Positions 25,030 through 33,825 of a stretch of 64,000 nt of DNA are shown here, piece by piece. Each line of letters opens with the position of its first letter. The first letter of the stretch is position 1. Location: contig JANQNO010000008.1 in NCBI GenBank assembly GCA_028279555.1, forward strand, positions 399,678-463,677, read 5' to 3'. The stretch is from Sphingorhabdus sp. (GTDB lineage: Bacteria > Pseudomonadota > Alphaproteobacteria > Sphingomonadales > Sphingomonadaceae). Both the position numbers and the translations under genes were made by a program. Under the pieces are notes generated by a model, which did not search any database, had not been told where the DNA came from, and saw nothing but the letters and a program-made list of their open reading frames with translations.

Positions 25030-26709
25030 ATGTTGCCAGATGGCAGTGCCTTCAAACTGGCATTGTTGGGGCCGTTCCGGTTGGAAAGCCCTGACGGGTC
25101 GCGAATTGAAATCAGGAGCAAGCGCGGACAGGCGCTGCTCGCGATGCTCGCTGCAGCGGAAAATGGGGAACGCAGCCGCAGCTGGCTGCAGGAAAAATTG
25201 TGGGGATCAAGAGCGCCGGAGCAGGCCAATGCCAGCCTGCGCCGGGAACTGTCCAATCTCAGAAAACTGACCAACGCCGAATATGATCTGCTCGAATCCG
25301 ACAATGGCCGGGCGTGGCTCGATCTAGACCTGATGGATGTCGATATCCGCACACAAAATGGGCATTCGCTCGACGAGTTCCTGGAAGGGCTGGATATTCC
25401 CGGCGAAGAAGCCTTTGAAGACTGGCTGCGCGCAGAGAGGGCGGCGATCCGCGGGCGGATGGAGGCTGGGCGAAGCGAAAGCGGAGACGCCCCATATCCG
25501 CCCCCTGCAAGCCAGATCGACATCAGGGAATTTTCCGAGAAGCCGGCAATCGCCGTGCTGCCCTTTCAAACCCACGGCGAAGACCCCTTGCTCGAACAAA
25601 TTGCGCATGGTTTGAGCGAGGATCTGATCAATCATCTTTCGCGGCTCCGGTGGTTGCCTGTCATTGCGCGCAGCTCGAGCTTTGCAGACGATCTGAGACA
25701 TGTCGATGCCGACGAGGCCGGCAAGCAGCTTGGCGCGCAATATATTGTCGAAGGCACCTTGAGAAAGACCGGAGAGCAGGCGACGCTGATGCCGATGCTG
25801 ATCGACATGCGCAGCGGCCAGTCGATCTGGTCTGAAAAAATCGACCTGCCGGCGGTCGATGAGGCGGATGCACTGGAACGGCTGACCACCGAAATTACCA
25901 CCGCATTGGGAACGCAGGTTGATATCAGGGAGCAATCGCGCGCGCAGCGCAGCGCCCAGAGCGGTTCCATCAATCAGCTGATCTGGCGCGGCCGCTGGCA
26001 TCTGAACCGGCTAACCAAGGAAGATTTCGTTCAGGCCGAAGCGTATTTCGAAGAGGCGCTGCGGCTGGAGCCCAACTCGCCCGAAGCGCTGATCCAGATG
26101 ACCTGGGTCAGGCTCTGGAATTTATGGTTTGCCCGCGGCAGCGAAGCGAAAATTCGCGAAGTGCGCAAAATGGCGCAAAAGGCAATCATCGCCGACTATG
26201 ACGATGCGCGCGGCCACATGCTTGCCGGAATAGCCGAGACATGGCTGAAGCAGCCCTTGCGCTCGCGGGCGCTTCTTGAAAGGGCGATCGAACTCAACCC
26301 CAGCCTGGTGCTCGCGCATGCGCATTACGGCGCAACCTTTTTCTTTGCAGGCGAGCCTGAAAAGGCAATCGGACCGATCGATATCGCCATCCGGCTGAGC
26401 CCGAACGACCAGCAGCTATTTTATATTCTTGGCGAACGGGCGATGGCCAATCTGATGCTCGAAAATTATGGCGAGGCCATAGCCGACGCCGATCAGTCGA
26501 TCCTGCGGCGCCCCGGCTACTGGTATGCCCATATGGTGAAGGCCAATGCGCTTGTCGGAGCCGAGAGAATGGAGGATGCCAAGACGGCCATGCAGGAACT
26601 GATGGCGTCCACGCCAGACTTTGAACCGGAGTATATTCGCTGGCTCCCCTTCCCCGATTCAGGCTGGCCGGACAAGCTGCGTAACGGATTGAACCTTTTG
26701 CTGAACTAA
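25030..26709 (+). CDS. SARP-type winged-helix / TolB-like / TPR regulator
   Basis: 559 residues with CGGGGGAG before the ATG. Residues 8-105 form a SARP/OmpR-type DNA-binding domain (KLALLGPFRLESPDGSRIE, LQEKLWGSRAPEQANASLRR, LSNLRKL). Residues about 175-285 match the TolB N-terminal-like domain of CadC/adenylate-cyclase-type regulators (AIAVLPFQ, HGLSEDLINHLSRLRWLPVI, IVEGTLRKTG). From about 310 there are TPR repeats (AEAYFEEALRLEPNSPEALI and later copies). No membrane segment is seen, so it is cytoplasmic. It precedes the P450-DyP gene by 32 nt and likely controls this locus. Confidence 0.88.
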   Translation: MLPDGSAFKLALLGPFRLESPDGSRIEIRSKRGQALLAMLAAAENGERSRSWLQEKLWGSRAPEQANASLRRELSNLRKLTNAEYDLLESDNGRAWLDLDLMDVDIRTQNGHSLDEFLEGLDIPGEEAFEDWLRAERAAIRGRMEAGRSESGDAPYPPPASQIDIREFSEKPAIAVLPFQTHGEDPLLEQIAHGLSEDLINHLSRLRWLPVIARSSSFADDLRHVDADEAGKQLGAQYIVEGTLRKTGEQATLMPMLIDMRSGQSIWSEKIDLPAVDEADALERLTTEITTALGTQVDIREQSRAQRSAQSGSINQLIWRGRWHLNRLTKEDFVQAEAYFEEALRLEPNSPEALIQMTWVRLWNLWFARGSEAKIREVRKMAQKAIIADYDDARGHMLAGIAETWLKQPLRSRALLERAIELNPSLVLAHAHYGATFFFAGEPEKAIGPIDIAIRLSPNDQQLFYILGERAMANLMLENYGEAIADADQSILRRPGYWYAHMVKANALVGAERMEDAKTAMQELMASTPDFEPEYIRWLPFPDSGWPDKLRNGLNLLLN

Positions 26710-26741
26710 ACCGACCAGGGCCAAGAGTTTTAGAGGGGCCG

Positions 26742-29700
26742 ATGCCGCAATCAAAATACTATAAAACGGTGGAACAGCGTCTGGCCAAATATGGCGGGCC
26801 GCGAAGCGAAGCGCTGCCGCCCTTCGACCTGCAGCAGATCGCAGCCAAAAGCTGGTTTCAGGCGCAGAAATCGAAGGCAACGCAAGCGCTTCTAAAGCCA
26901 ATTTACCGCTTCGGCCGCGGTTTCATGCCGGTCATGAATCTGGCAGGGATAACGCATATCGTGCGCGACAGCGAAGTGCGACAGGTGCTGGCAAGGCCGC
27001 AGGATTTCCCCGTCCCCTTCGGCCCCGAGATGAAGGCGCTGGCGGGCGGTGCGACATTCGTGCTGGGGCTCGAAGGCGAAGAACATACGCGCCAAAATGC
27101 GCTAATCCACAAAATCGTCCGCCCGTCGGATGCGGAGCGGATCGTCAAGCTGGCAAGGAAATTCAGCGAAGCTCTCATCGAAAACAGCGCGGGCCGGATC
27201 GACGCCGTCAACGATTACTTCAAGCGCGTGGCAGCGGAAATCTGCGTTCACTATTTCGGTTTCTCGGTGCAGGATTCCGACGCTTTTGCAGACTGGACCA
27301 TCGCCACCTCGGCGCTGCTCTTTGCCGACCCCTATGGCGACGAGAATACCGCCGACCTCGCCTTCAATGGCGCAGCGCGGCTGCGCGCCGTTATCGACAA
27401 TTCGGTTTCGCGGCTAAAGCGGCTGATGGAAAAAGGCGCGCTTGCAGAAGATGGCGGCGACACACTTCTCGAACGGCTTCTGACTTTGCAGCTGAGCGGC
27501 GAAGAGCAAATCACGGATGCTGAAATCCGCGCCATATTATATGGCCTGGTTGCAGGTTTCATTCCGACCAACACGCTGGCCGCCGCCAAGATGCTCGAGG
27601 AGCTTGTCCGCAGGCCCGATGCCTACAAATCGGCCACGGAAGCAGCCGCCAAAGGCGAGCGAGAGACACTGAAAAAGATACTGCTGGAGGCAAGCCGGCT
27701 CAATCCGGGGTTGGCACCCGGCCAATTCCGCTATTGCCCCCGCGACACGCATATCGAGGTCGACGGCAAGCAGAAGAAAATCAAGGCCGGCTCGCTGCTG
27801 ATGGTCTCGACCATGTCGGCGATGCGCGACAAAAGGGCGTTCGCGAAGCCGCAAAAATTCTGGCCCGAGCGCACTGGTGAGGACGGCGAATGGGCCGAAC
27901 CCGATCTGGTTTTTGGTGCCGGCATTCATGTTTGTATCGGCAAACATCTCGCCATCGAGCAGATTACCGAGACGGCAATGCTGCTGCTTGCTCAGAAATC
28001 CGTCCGCCCGGCACCGGGCAAAGCCGGCAGAATGCGGCTTTTGGGGCCGGCACCGCGGCATATGGAATTCGTCTATGAGACGCCTGCTGCCAAACAGTCG
28101 ATGTTTATCGTACTGGCCGATGTCGAAGACGGCATCTCGAAAGAGCAGGCGGACGGCGTCATCGCGCGGCTCGGCAACCCGGCAGGAAGCGGGATACGCG
28201 CCGCGATGAATGCCACTGGCATTGTCCATTTCACCTCGCTCTCGACGATCCAGACCGAAAAGGCGTTGAAGCTGGCTTTCGAACTCAGCGTCGATGGCGA
28301 GATTGACGATGCGCTGGCCTTGATCGCGCAGCATGCCGGTGAGTATCTGCGCCCGGCATTCGCGCTTGCGGGCCTGGCGGAGAATGACGATCTGGCCCAG
28401 TTCATGTCCCGCCATGTCGTCACCTTGCATGCCAAAATGTGGGGCGCGACGGGGCGCAACTATAACGGCCTCACCGAATTTCCCGTCGCCAAGGTGGAAA
28501 AACAGGCGCGCTTCGCCGATTTTGCAGGCCGCGTCCTGCGCGACTATGTGGCGACCGAAACCGCCCGGGGAAGCCACCCGACGCTGGTGCTCGGCCATCT
28601 GCGGCGTATCCTGCGGCAAGATTCGGTGCTCAAACGCGAAGCCACACCTGCACAATTGGCGCTGATGCAGGAGGCCGACCACGAAGGCTTCGATGCCTTC
28701 CAGCTGGTGACGCAGAAAATGCGGCTGAAACTGACCGCCTATCGCGAGCGGTCCCACTGGCAACGCGCCCTGGATTTCCTCAAGACCCGCGATGCCTTTG
28801 TCTTCTACAATCCGTTTTTCCTGCTCTTCGCGCTGTCCTGTTTTCTCTTCTGGCCGGCCATCGGCGGATCGCTGCTTCCCAAAATCCTGATCGTCGCGAT
28901 GCTCGCCTTTCTGTCCGCGACGGCGCTCGGCGCGCTCATAATCGGAATCTTTCTTGCGCTGGTCCGTTTTCATGAGGAACGCGACAGCGTCTATGAAGAT
29001 GATCCGCCGCTCGCCAAGCTGCGCGCGATCATCGCGGCAGAAAATCCGCCAGGATATGAGCAGAACCACGTTATGGCGGTGGGCAAGCTGAAACCCGGCC
29101 TGTTCAGAAAGATGGTCCATGCCTTCTCGCTCTGGTCGATCGGCATGTCGGTCAAACACTGGTTCCGGCCCGGCCTGATCAACCATATGGGAACAATCCA
29201 CTATGCCCGCTGGTGGCGCATTCCGGGCACAGAGACGGTTTCCTTCTACTCCAATTTCGACGGTAGCTGGGAGAATTATCTGGAAGATTTCATCATGCGC
29301 AACCGCTGGGGGCAATCGGTGGGGTGGAGCAACTGGCAGGGGTTTCCCAAAACCCGTTTTCTCATGCTCGGCGGGGCAGGCGATGCCGACGGGTTCAAGC
29401 GCTGGGTCCGCATCGTCCAGCAGATTGCGCCCTTCTGGTATTCGCGCTTCCCGGACCTGGCGACCGAGCGGATTCGCAATAACGGGATGATCCATATCGG
29501 CACCGGCCTGGCCGAAAGCGCAACCGAAGCGGAAGAATGGATACGCTGTTTCAGCTCGATGCCGCGGCTTGAGAACCGGATCGAGCATGACGAGGTTCAG
29601 GCGCTGGTCTTCAGGGGCATGAAGCGGCTTCCCTATTCGGCCTGCCTTGCCTTGCAATTGCCGCCCGCGGGAAGCGATCTCGGCGAATATCTATGCTGGA

Positions 29701-31337
29701 TCAGGGGCAAGCCCATGCGCGGCGAGAATTTTGTTCCCCATCGCAATCATGACGCCATCAAACTTCTGATCGAAGAGGGCATTCTGGTGCCGGTTCCGCG
29801 GCCCGAAGGCCAGCAAAAGGAATATGCGCTGGCCCACGCATTGACCGTTACCTTCGGCGACCGCCCGCTCGATGGCGGCCATTCTGCCGGTCTGAACGAA
29901 GCCAGCCCCGCCAATCTGCGCGACGCGCAATCTTCCATGGCGCAGGCGGCCATATTCGGCCTTTCTGCCGCCGGCATCGGCAAGTTCGATGCCCCTCACA
30001 TGGGCGAAGAAGAACTCGCCGAATGCTTCCCGGACAACTTCCGGATGGGCATGGCCGCGCGCGGCCGCGCGCTCGGCGACATCGCGGAGAATGCCCCTGA
30101 AAACTGGCGCTGGAATGATGATCCCCGAGAGGCGGATGCGACGGAAGCCGTCCTGATGCTCTATGCCTCAGACCGGCAAAGCCTCGCCAGGATGGAGCAG
30201 GCGCATAGCGCCCTGCTTGAAAATCATGGCGGGCGGCTACTCACCAAAATAGATTGCGCGCCGGCATGGCCGGACAAACAACGCGCCGATTTCGAGCATT
30301 TCGGCTATCGCGACGGCATTTCGCAGCCCGCCATCAAAGGCAGCAGCCGGGCAACGAAAATGGTCCCCGAACGCGATGTGATCGAACCGGGAGAATTCAT
30401 CCTCGGCTATGGTGACAGTATGGGATATTATCCCGCCTCTCCGCTGCTTCCCGAGGAAGCGGACATGGCTGGCGCGCTGCCGGTCGTGATTGGAGAAAAT
30501 CTCTCCAAATATCCCGATTTCGGAAACCGCAATCTTGCCGATGCGCCGCGCGACCTGGGCCGCAATGGCAGCTTTCTGGTCATCCGCCAGCTCAAACAGG
30601 ACGTCGAGGGTTTCGACAAATTCGTCGGCGATGCAGCCGCCAGCCTCAACAAGGGCGGCTTTGGCGACCTTTATAAGGTGGTCGGGCAAAGCCCCGACAA
30701 GGAATGGGTGAAGGCAAAGCTGATGGGCCGCTGGACCAATGGCAGGCCGCTGGTCGGCAATCCGGTTTTCAAACAATCATCGCCTGAAAGCCTCGCCGCG
30801 GAAACGGAGAATGATTTCTCGTTTGGAGAGGACGACCCGCATGGCCTTGCCTGCCCCTTCGGCTCGCATATCCGCCGCACCAATCCGCGCGACAGCAAGC
30901 TGCCCGGCGATGAAGGCGCGCTCGAAATCTCCAACCGGCACCGTATCCTGCGGCGCGGCCGCCCCTATAGCGATGCGAAGACGGGCGAGAAAGGCCTGCT
31001 CTTTGCCTGCTTTTGCACCGATATCGAACGGCAGTTCGAATTCGTGCAGCAATTCTGGTCCAATGCGCCTTCCTTCCACGGGCTGAAAGACGAGCCCGAC
31101 CCGATCATCGGCGCTTGCCCCATCGATCCGGCAACGGGCGAAAGCAGGGACCGCCTGTTCACCATTCCGACGGCGAGCGGCCCGGTGCGGATCGAGGGCC
31201 TCAAAAACTTCGTGCAGATGATGGGCGGCGGCTATTTCTTCGTGCCCAGCCGTTCGGCGCTTAGCTGGCTCTCCGATACGGCGCTTTATGCGCCTGTGCG
31301 CCGCGCAAGCACCGGCAAGCAGGATGTATCGACATGA
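26742..31337 (+). CDS. cytochrome P450 - membrane hairpin - DyP-type peroxidase fusion protein
   Basis: 1531 residues in one uninterrupted frame with AGAGGGG before the ATG. Residues 1-450 are a cytochrome P450: ExxR at E316-R319 and the haem loop FGAGIHVCIGKH with ligand Cys398. In the I-helix, Ile274-Pro275 stand where oxygen-activating P450s have acid-Thr, as in peroxide-using P450s (CYP152 has Arg-Pro). Residues about 455-680 and 755-1030 look like two related ferredoxin-like modules around two membrane segments (about 686-709 and 711-743). Residues about 1090-1520 are a DyP peroxidase: GYRDG at 1188-1192 with catalytic Asp1191, and proximal His1376 in CPFGSHIRR. No signal peptide, so both haem domains should face the cytoplasm. 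The stop overlaps the anti-sigma-like gene by ATGA. The substrate is unknown. Confidence 0.9.
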   Translation: MPQSKYYKTVEQRLAKYGGPRSEALPPFDLQQIAAKSWFQAQKSKATQALLKPIYRFGRGFMPVMNLAGITHIVRDSEVRQVLARPQDFPVPFGPEMKALAGGATFVLGLEGEEHTRQNALIHKIVRPSDAERIVKLARKFSEALIENSAGRIDAVNDYFKRVAAEICVHYFGFSVQDSDAFADWTIATSALLFADPYGDENTADLAFNGAARLRAVIDNSVSRLKRLMEKGALAEDGGDTLLERLLTLQLSGEEQITDAEIRAILYGLVAGFIPTNTLAAAKMLEELVRRPDAYKSATEAAAKGERETLKKILLEASRLNPGLAPGQFRYCPRDTHIEVDGKQKKIKAGSLLMVSTMSAMRDKRAFAKPQKFWPERTGEDGEWAEPDLVFGAGIHVCIGKHLAIEQITETAMLLLAQKSVRPAPGKAGRMRLLGPAPRHMEFVYETPAAKQSMFIVLADVEDGISKEQADGVIARLGNPAGSGIRAAMNATGIVHFTSLSTIQTEKALKLAFELSVDGEIDDALALIAQHAGEYLRPAFALAGLAENDDLAQFMSRHVVTLHAKMWGATGRNYNGLTEFPVAKVEKQARFADFAGRVLRDYVATETARGSHPTLVLGHLRRILRQDSVLKREATPAQLALMQEADHEGFDAFQLVTQKMRLKLTAYRERSHWQRALDFLKTRDAFVFYNPFFLLFALSCFLFWPAIGGSLLPKILIVAMLAFLSATALGALIIGIFLALVRFHEERDSVYEDDPPLAKLRAIIAAENPPGYEQNHVMAVGKLKPGLFRKMVHAFSLWSIGMSVKHWFRPGLINHMGTIHYARWWRIPGTETVSFYSNFDGSWENYLEDFIMRNRWGQSVGWSNWQGFPKTRFLMLGGAGDADGFKRWVRIVQQIAPFWYSRFPDLATERIRNNGMIHIGTGLAESATEAEEWIRCFSSMPRLENRIEHDEVQALVFRGMKRLPYSACLALQLPPAGSDLGEYLCWIRGKPMRGENFVPHRNHDAIKLLIEEGILVPVPRPEGQQKEYALAHALTVTFGDRPLDGGHSAGLNEASPANLRDAQSSMAQAAIFGLSAAGIGKFDAPHMGEEELAECFPDNFRMGMAARGRALGDIAENAPENWRWNDDPREADATEAVLMLYASDRQSLARMEQAHSALLENHGGRLLTKIDCAPAWPDKQRADFEHFGYRDGISQPAIKGSSRATKMVPERDVIEPGEFILGYGDSMGYYPASPLLPEEADMAGALPVVIGENLSKYPDFGNRNLADAPRDLGRNGSFLVIRQLKQDVEGFDKFVGDAAASLNKGGFGDLYKVVGQSPDKEWVKAKLMGRWTNGRPLVGNPVFKQSSPESLAAETENDFSFGEDDPHGLACPFGSHIRRTNPRDSKLPGDEGALEISNRHRILRRGRPYSDAKTGEKGLLFACFCTDIERQFEFVQQFWSNAPSFHGLKDEPDPIIGACPIDPATGESRDRLFTIPTASGPVRIEGLKNFVQMMGGGYFFVPSRSALSWLSDTALYAPVRRASTGKQDVST

Positions 31338-32002
31338 ATTGGGAAGATGCCAGCGCGCTGGAGGCTCTGCTTCCCGAATATATCAGCGGCACGCTTTCTG
31401 CCGCGGATACGCAGCGCGTGCGCGAGGCGCTGGAGAAATCGCCGGAATTGCGCGCCGCCTATGAGCGCGAATGGCATCTGAATGCACGCATCAAAAGTGG
31501 GATGAATATGATGGCAGACGAGACCGACAAGAACAGCCGCAAGAGGCATGACGATCTGATGAAGGCGGCTGCGGCCGACGATGCCGCCTCAAGCGATGCT
31601 GGCAAAGAAAAAACGACCCTCGCGCACGCGCTTTCTTTCCTCAGCCCGAAAAAATGGCATCCCGCCATATCGCTTTCGGTGGCGCTCGCCGTTCCCTTGC
31701 AGGCCGCGGTGATCGCCGGGCAGGCAACGGCCATCGCTTCGCTGGAGGATGAAAATTTCCGCCTCGCCTCGGGGCCCTGCCCAGATGAAAGCAGCAAAAG
31801 CAGCATTATTGCTGAGTTTTCGGGTGATGCGCGCTGGCAGGATGTTGCAGCCCTGCTCGATGACGAAGAGCTTATCATATACAAACGCGGCGACTTCGGT
31901 GTGCTGACCTTGCGCAGCAAGAAGGAGGGGACCGCGCTGAACAACCAGATTGAAAGATTGAAGGCGTCTCCGCTTGTGACCAGTGCAGCACCGGCGAAAT
32001 GA
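31334..32002 (+). CDS. membrane anti-sigma-factor-like protein
   Basis: 222 residues. Residues 8-50 have the N-terminal pattern of anti-sigma factors (EALLPEYISGTLSAADTQRV, then LEKSPELRAAYEREW) but lack the zinc-binding HxxxCxxC. One membrane segment at about 111-135 is followed by a roughly 85-residue periplasmic part. It overlaps both neighbours by ATGA, so it is co-translated with the P450-DyP fusion and the subtilase. The best partner is the ECF sigma at 23590-24135. The membrane-protease neighbour suggests release by regulated proteolysis, which is inference. Confidence 0.78.
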   Translation: MNWEDASALEALLPEYISGTLSAADTQRVREALEKSPELRAAYEREWHLNARIKSGMNMMADETDKNSRKRHDDLMKAAAADDAASSDAGKEKTTLAHALSFLSPKKWHPAISLSVALAVPLQAAVIAGQATAIASLEDENFRLASGPCPDESSKSSIIAEFSGDARWQDVAALLDDEELIIYKRGDFGVLTLRSKKEGTALNNQIERLKASPLVTSAAPAK

Positions 32003-33768
32003 GGAAATTGCTGTTTTTCTTTTTGTTGGGCATGCTCTTGGCAGGGCTGGTACCAATCTCCTTCACGCAAAATTTGGAAGCCACCCGTTTAGCCCAGGCC
32101 GACACTGGCCAAAAATGCAGAATCGTCGAGAAATGTCCGCCCGCGGTTTGCCGGGATGAGCGGCAATGTTCGCCCGGCAAATGTCAGACAATCAAGAATT
32201 GTGCCCCTCCGTCTTGTAAAGTTGAACGCAAATGCTCGCCCGGCAAATGCCGGATGGTGGAAGAATGCGGACCCGCCGGCTGCAGGGCCGTAAGAAAATG
32301 CGAACCGGAAAGTTGCCGCGATGTAAGAAATTGCAGGCCGGGGAAATGCACTCAAACGCAAAAATGCGCGCCGCCGGTTTGCAGGCCGGTCAAGAAATGC
32401 ACGCAGGGCAAATGCCAGAAGATCAGGGAATGCCAACCCGCCGAAAAACCGCCGGTCCAGATAGTCGAGACCAACCCCGTGTCCGCAGCCGATGAGCTTT
32501 CACCTGCCGAACCTGTGAACACAGTAGCGGAAATCGAGCCCGACCTCGGCCCGCTCGAAATGGCGGACCGGGACATTCCCGAATTTGTGCCCGGGCAAAT
32601 TCTCTATTTCTCCAGGGCTCCGGCTTCGCGCCTTTCGCAGATCGCCGCAGCCGCCGATGTGGCAATCATCGAAACCATCCTGCTCGACCAGATCGGCATA
32701 TCGATGATAACGGCCAGATTAAAGCCGGGTGATACCGTTGGCGGCGCGGGCGCAAGGCTGGAAAAACAGAAGGATGTGCTGTGGGCGCAGCCCAACCATT
32801 ATTTTCAGCTGCTTGGACAGAGTTCGCGCAGCCGGGGCCTCGCGCTGCACGGAATAGGTACAGCTGGCGACCGGCAGAAATCAGGCTCGATCGTTATGAT
32901 AGACAGTCTGGTCGATACCTCCAATGCAGCGCTGGCGGGCGCGGCGATCGAGCAAAAGGGCTATGGCACAAAGGGGCGGCCCGATGCGCATGGCACGGCG
33001 ATCGCCGAATTGCTGGTCGGCACGGGCGACTATGCCGGAGTCGCACGCGGCGCAAAGCTGATCAGCCTGGCCGCTTTCGAACCTACCGAGCAACGCACAT
33101 GGCTCTCGCAAACCCGCTATCTGGCGCAAGCGATGAATGAGGCATCGCGGCTGCGGCCCAATGTCGCCAACCTGTCCTTCGGAGCAAATGCCAGCGACCG
33201 GATTTTGACCCGCCTGCTCAACAAGCTGGAAAGCAGGGGTATCTGCGTTGTCTCTGCTGCCGGCAACGGCAATGGCGGCAAAGTGCTGTTCCCGGCGCGG
33301 CTTGCGACCACGCTTGCGGTGACCGCGATAGACGGGCGCAAACGCGCCTATCGCTATGCCTCCAAGGGCCCCGAAATCAATGTCGCGGCCTGGGGCGTCA
33401 ATCTGAATGCTGCCGTCCCCGGCGGCAGGCGCTCGGTTTCCGGCACGTCCTTCGCAACCGCCATCGTGTCGGGATCGTTGCTCGGTCTCGATGCCTGTTC
33501 GGGCGAATATAGCCCCAAGGCAATGCGCGATTTCGTCACGCGCCATGCGCAGGATCTGGGCGAGAAGGGTCATGACGATATCTTTGGCGCTGGCCTGTTT
33601 CGCCTGTCGGAAGACACAGCAGAAAAGCAATCGAATGATGAAACTACGCCAAAATCCGAGGAGGAAGCGGGCGTTCCGCTTGCCGCCTGGCTTGGCGGTG
33701 CGGGCCTGCTACTGGCCGGGCTTTTCCTGCTGCTCTTCAGGCGGCGACGCAAAAAGCCGGAAGCCTGA
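31999..33768 (+). CDS. membrane-anchored S8 (subtilisin-like) protease with N-terminal cysteine repeats
   Basis: 589 residues. An N-terminal hydrophobic signal (residues 3-22) is followed by ten 11-residue cysteine repeats (residues 40-145). A propeptide-like region comes next, then the S8 domain: Asp in IVMIDSLVD, His in DAHGTAIAELLVG, Ser in SGTSFATAIVSG, with the SAAGNGNGG oxyanion region. A C-terminal hydrophobic helix ending FRRRRKKPEA anchors it, placing the protease in the periplasm. It overlaps the anti-sigma gene by ATGA and ends in a terminator hairpin. Cleavage of the anti-sigma factor or maturation of the exported proteins opposite are possible roles. Confidence 0.9.
   Translation: MRKLLFFFLLGMLLAGLVPISFTQNLEATRLAQADTGQKCRIVEKCPPAVCRDERQCSPGKCQTIKNCAPPSCKVERKCSPGKCRMVEECGPAGCRAVRKCEPESCRDVRNCRPGKCTQTQKCAPPVCRPVKKCTQGKCQKIRECQPAEKPPVQIVETNPVSAADELSPAEPVNTVAEIEPDLGPLEMADRDIPEFVPGQILYFSRAPASRLSQIAAAADVAIIETILLDQIGISMITARLKPGDTVGGAGARLEKQKDVLWAQPNHYFQLLGQSSRSRGLALHGIGTAGDRQKSGSIVMIDSLVDTSNAALAGAAIEQKGYGTKGRPDAHGTAIAELLVGTGDYAGVARGAKLISLAAFEPTEQRTWLSQTRYLAQAMNEASRLRPNVANLSFGANASDRILTRLLNKLESRGICVVSAAGNGNGGKVLFPARLATTLAVTAIDGRKRAYRYASKGPEINVAAWGVNLNAAVPGGRRSVSGTSFATAIVSGSLLGLDACSGEYSPKAMRDFVTRHAQDLGEKGHDDIFGAGLFRLSEDTAEKQSNDETTPKSEEEAGVPLAAWLGGAGLLLAGLFLLLFRRRRKKPEA
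32116..32433 (+). repeat. ten tandem 11-residue (33-nt) cysteine repeats inside the subtilase gene
   Basis: Twenty cysteines alternate strictly as C-x5-C-x4-C from residue 40 to 145, making an 11-residue unit with two Cys. Units resemble CRxVxKCxPxx, and several share the DNA CGCCCGGCAAATG. The basic, Pro-rich pattern suggests a disulfide-laddered rod in the periplasm. Confidence 0.9.
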
Positions 33769-33780
33769 TCGCTTCCGGCT
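33755..33780. terminator. intrinsic terminator between convergent subtilase genes
   Basis: AGCCGGAAGC - CTGATC - GCTTCCGGCT forms a perfect 10-bp stem with a 6-nt loop. On the minus strand it is followed by five T residues, so it should stop transcription coming from the 36039-33826 gene. On the plus strand the T-tract is poor, but the hairpin sits over the plus-strand stop codon and may serve both directions. Confidence 0.8.
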
Positions 33781-33825
33781 ATTTCCTCAGTTCCAAATTC
33801 TTTGCGGCAGAGTGCCTGCCCTGTT

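Noticed and set aside
27537..29657. 706-residue minus-strand open frame
   Set aside because: Antisense to the P450-DyP fusion, rich in His/Arg/Gln as expected of a shadow frame.
32116..32433. Cysteine repeats as metallothionein or CxxC zinc fingers
   Set aside because: Spacing is strictly C-x5-C-x4-C, without CxC or CxxC pairs, and the protein is exported, so disulfides are more likely than metal clusters.
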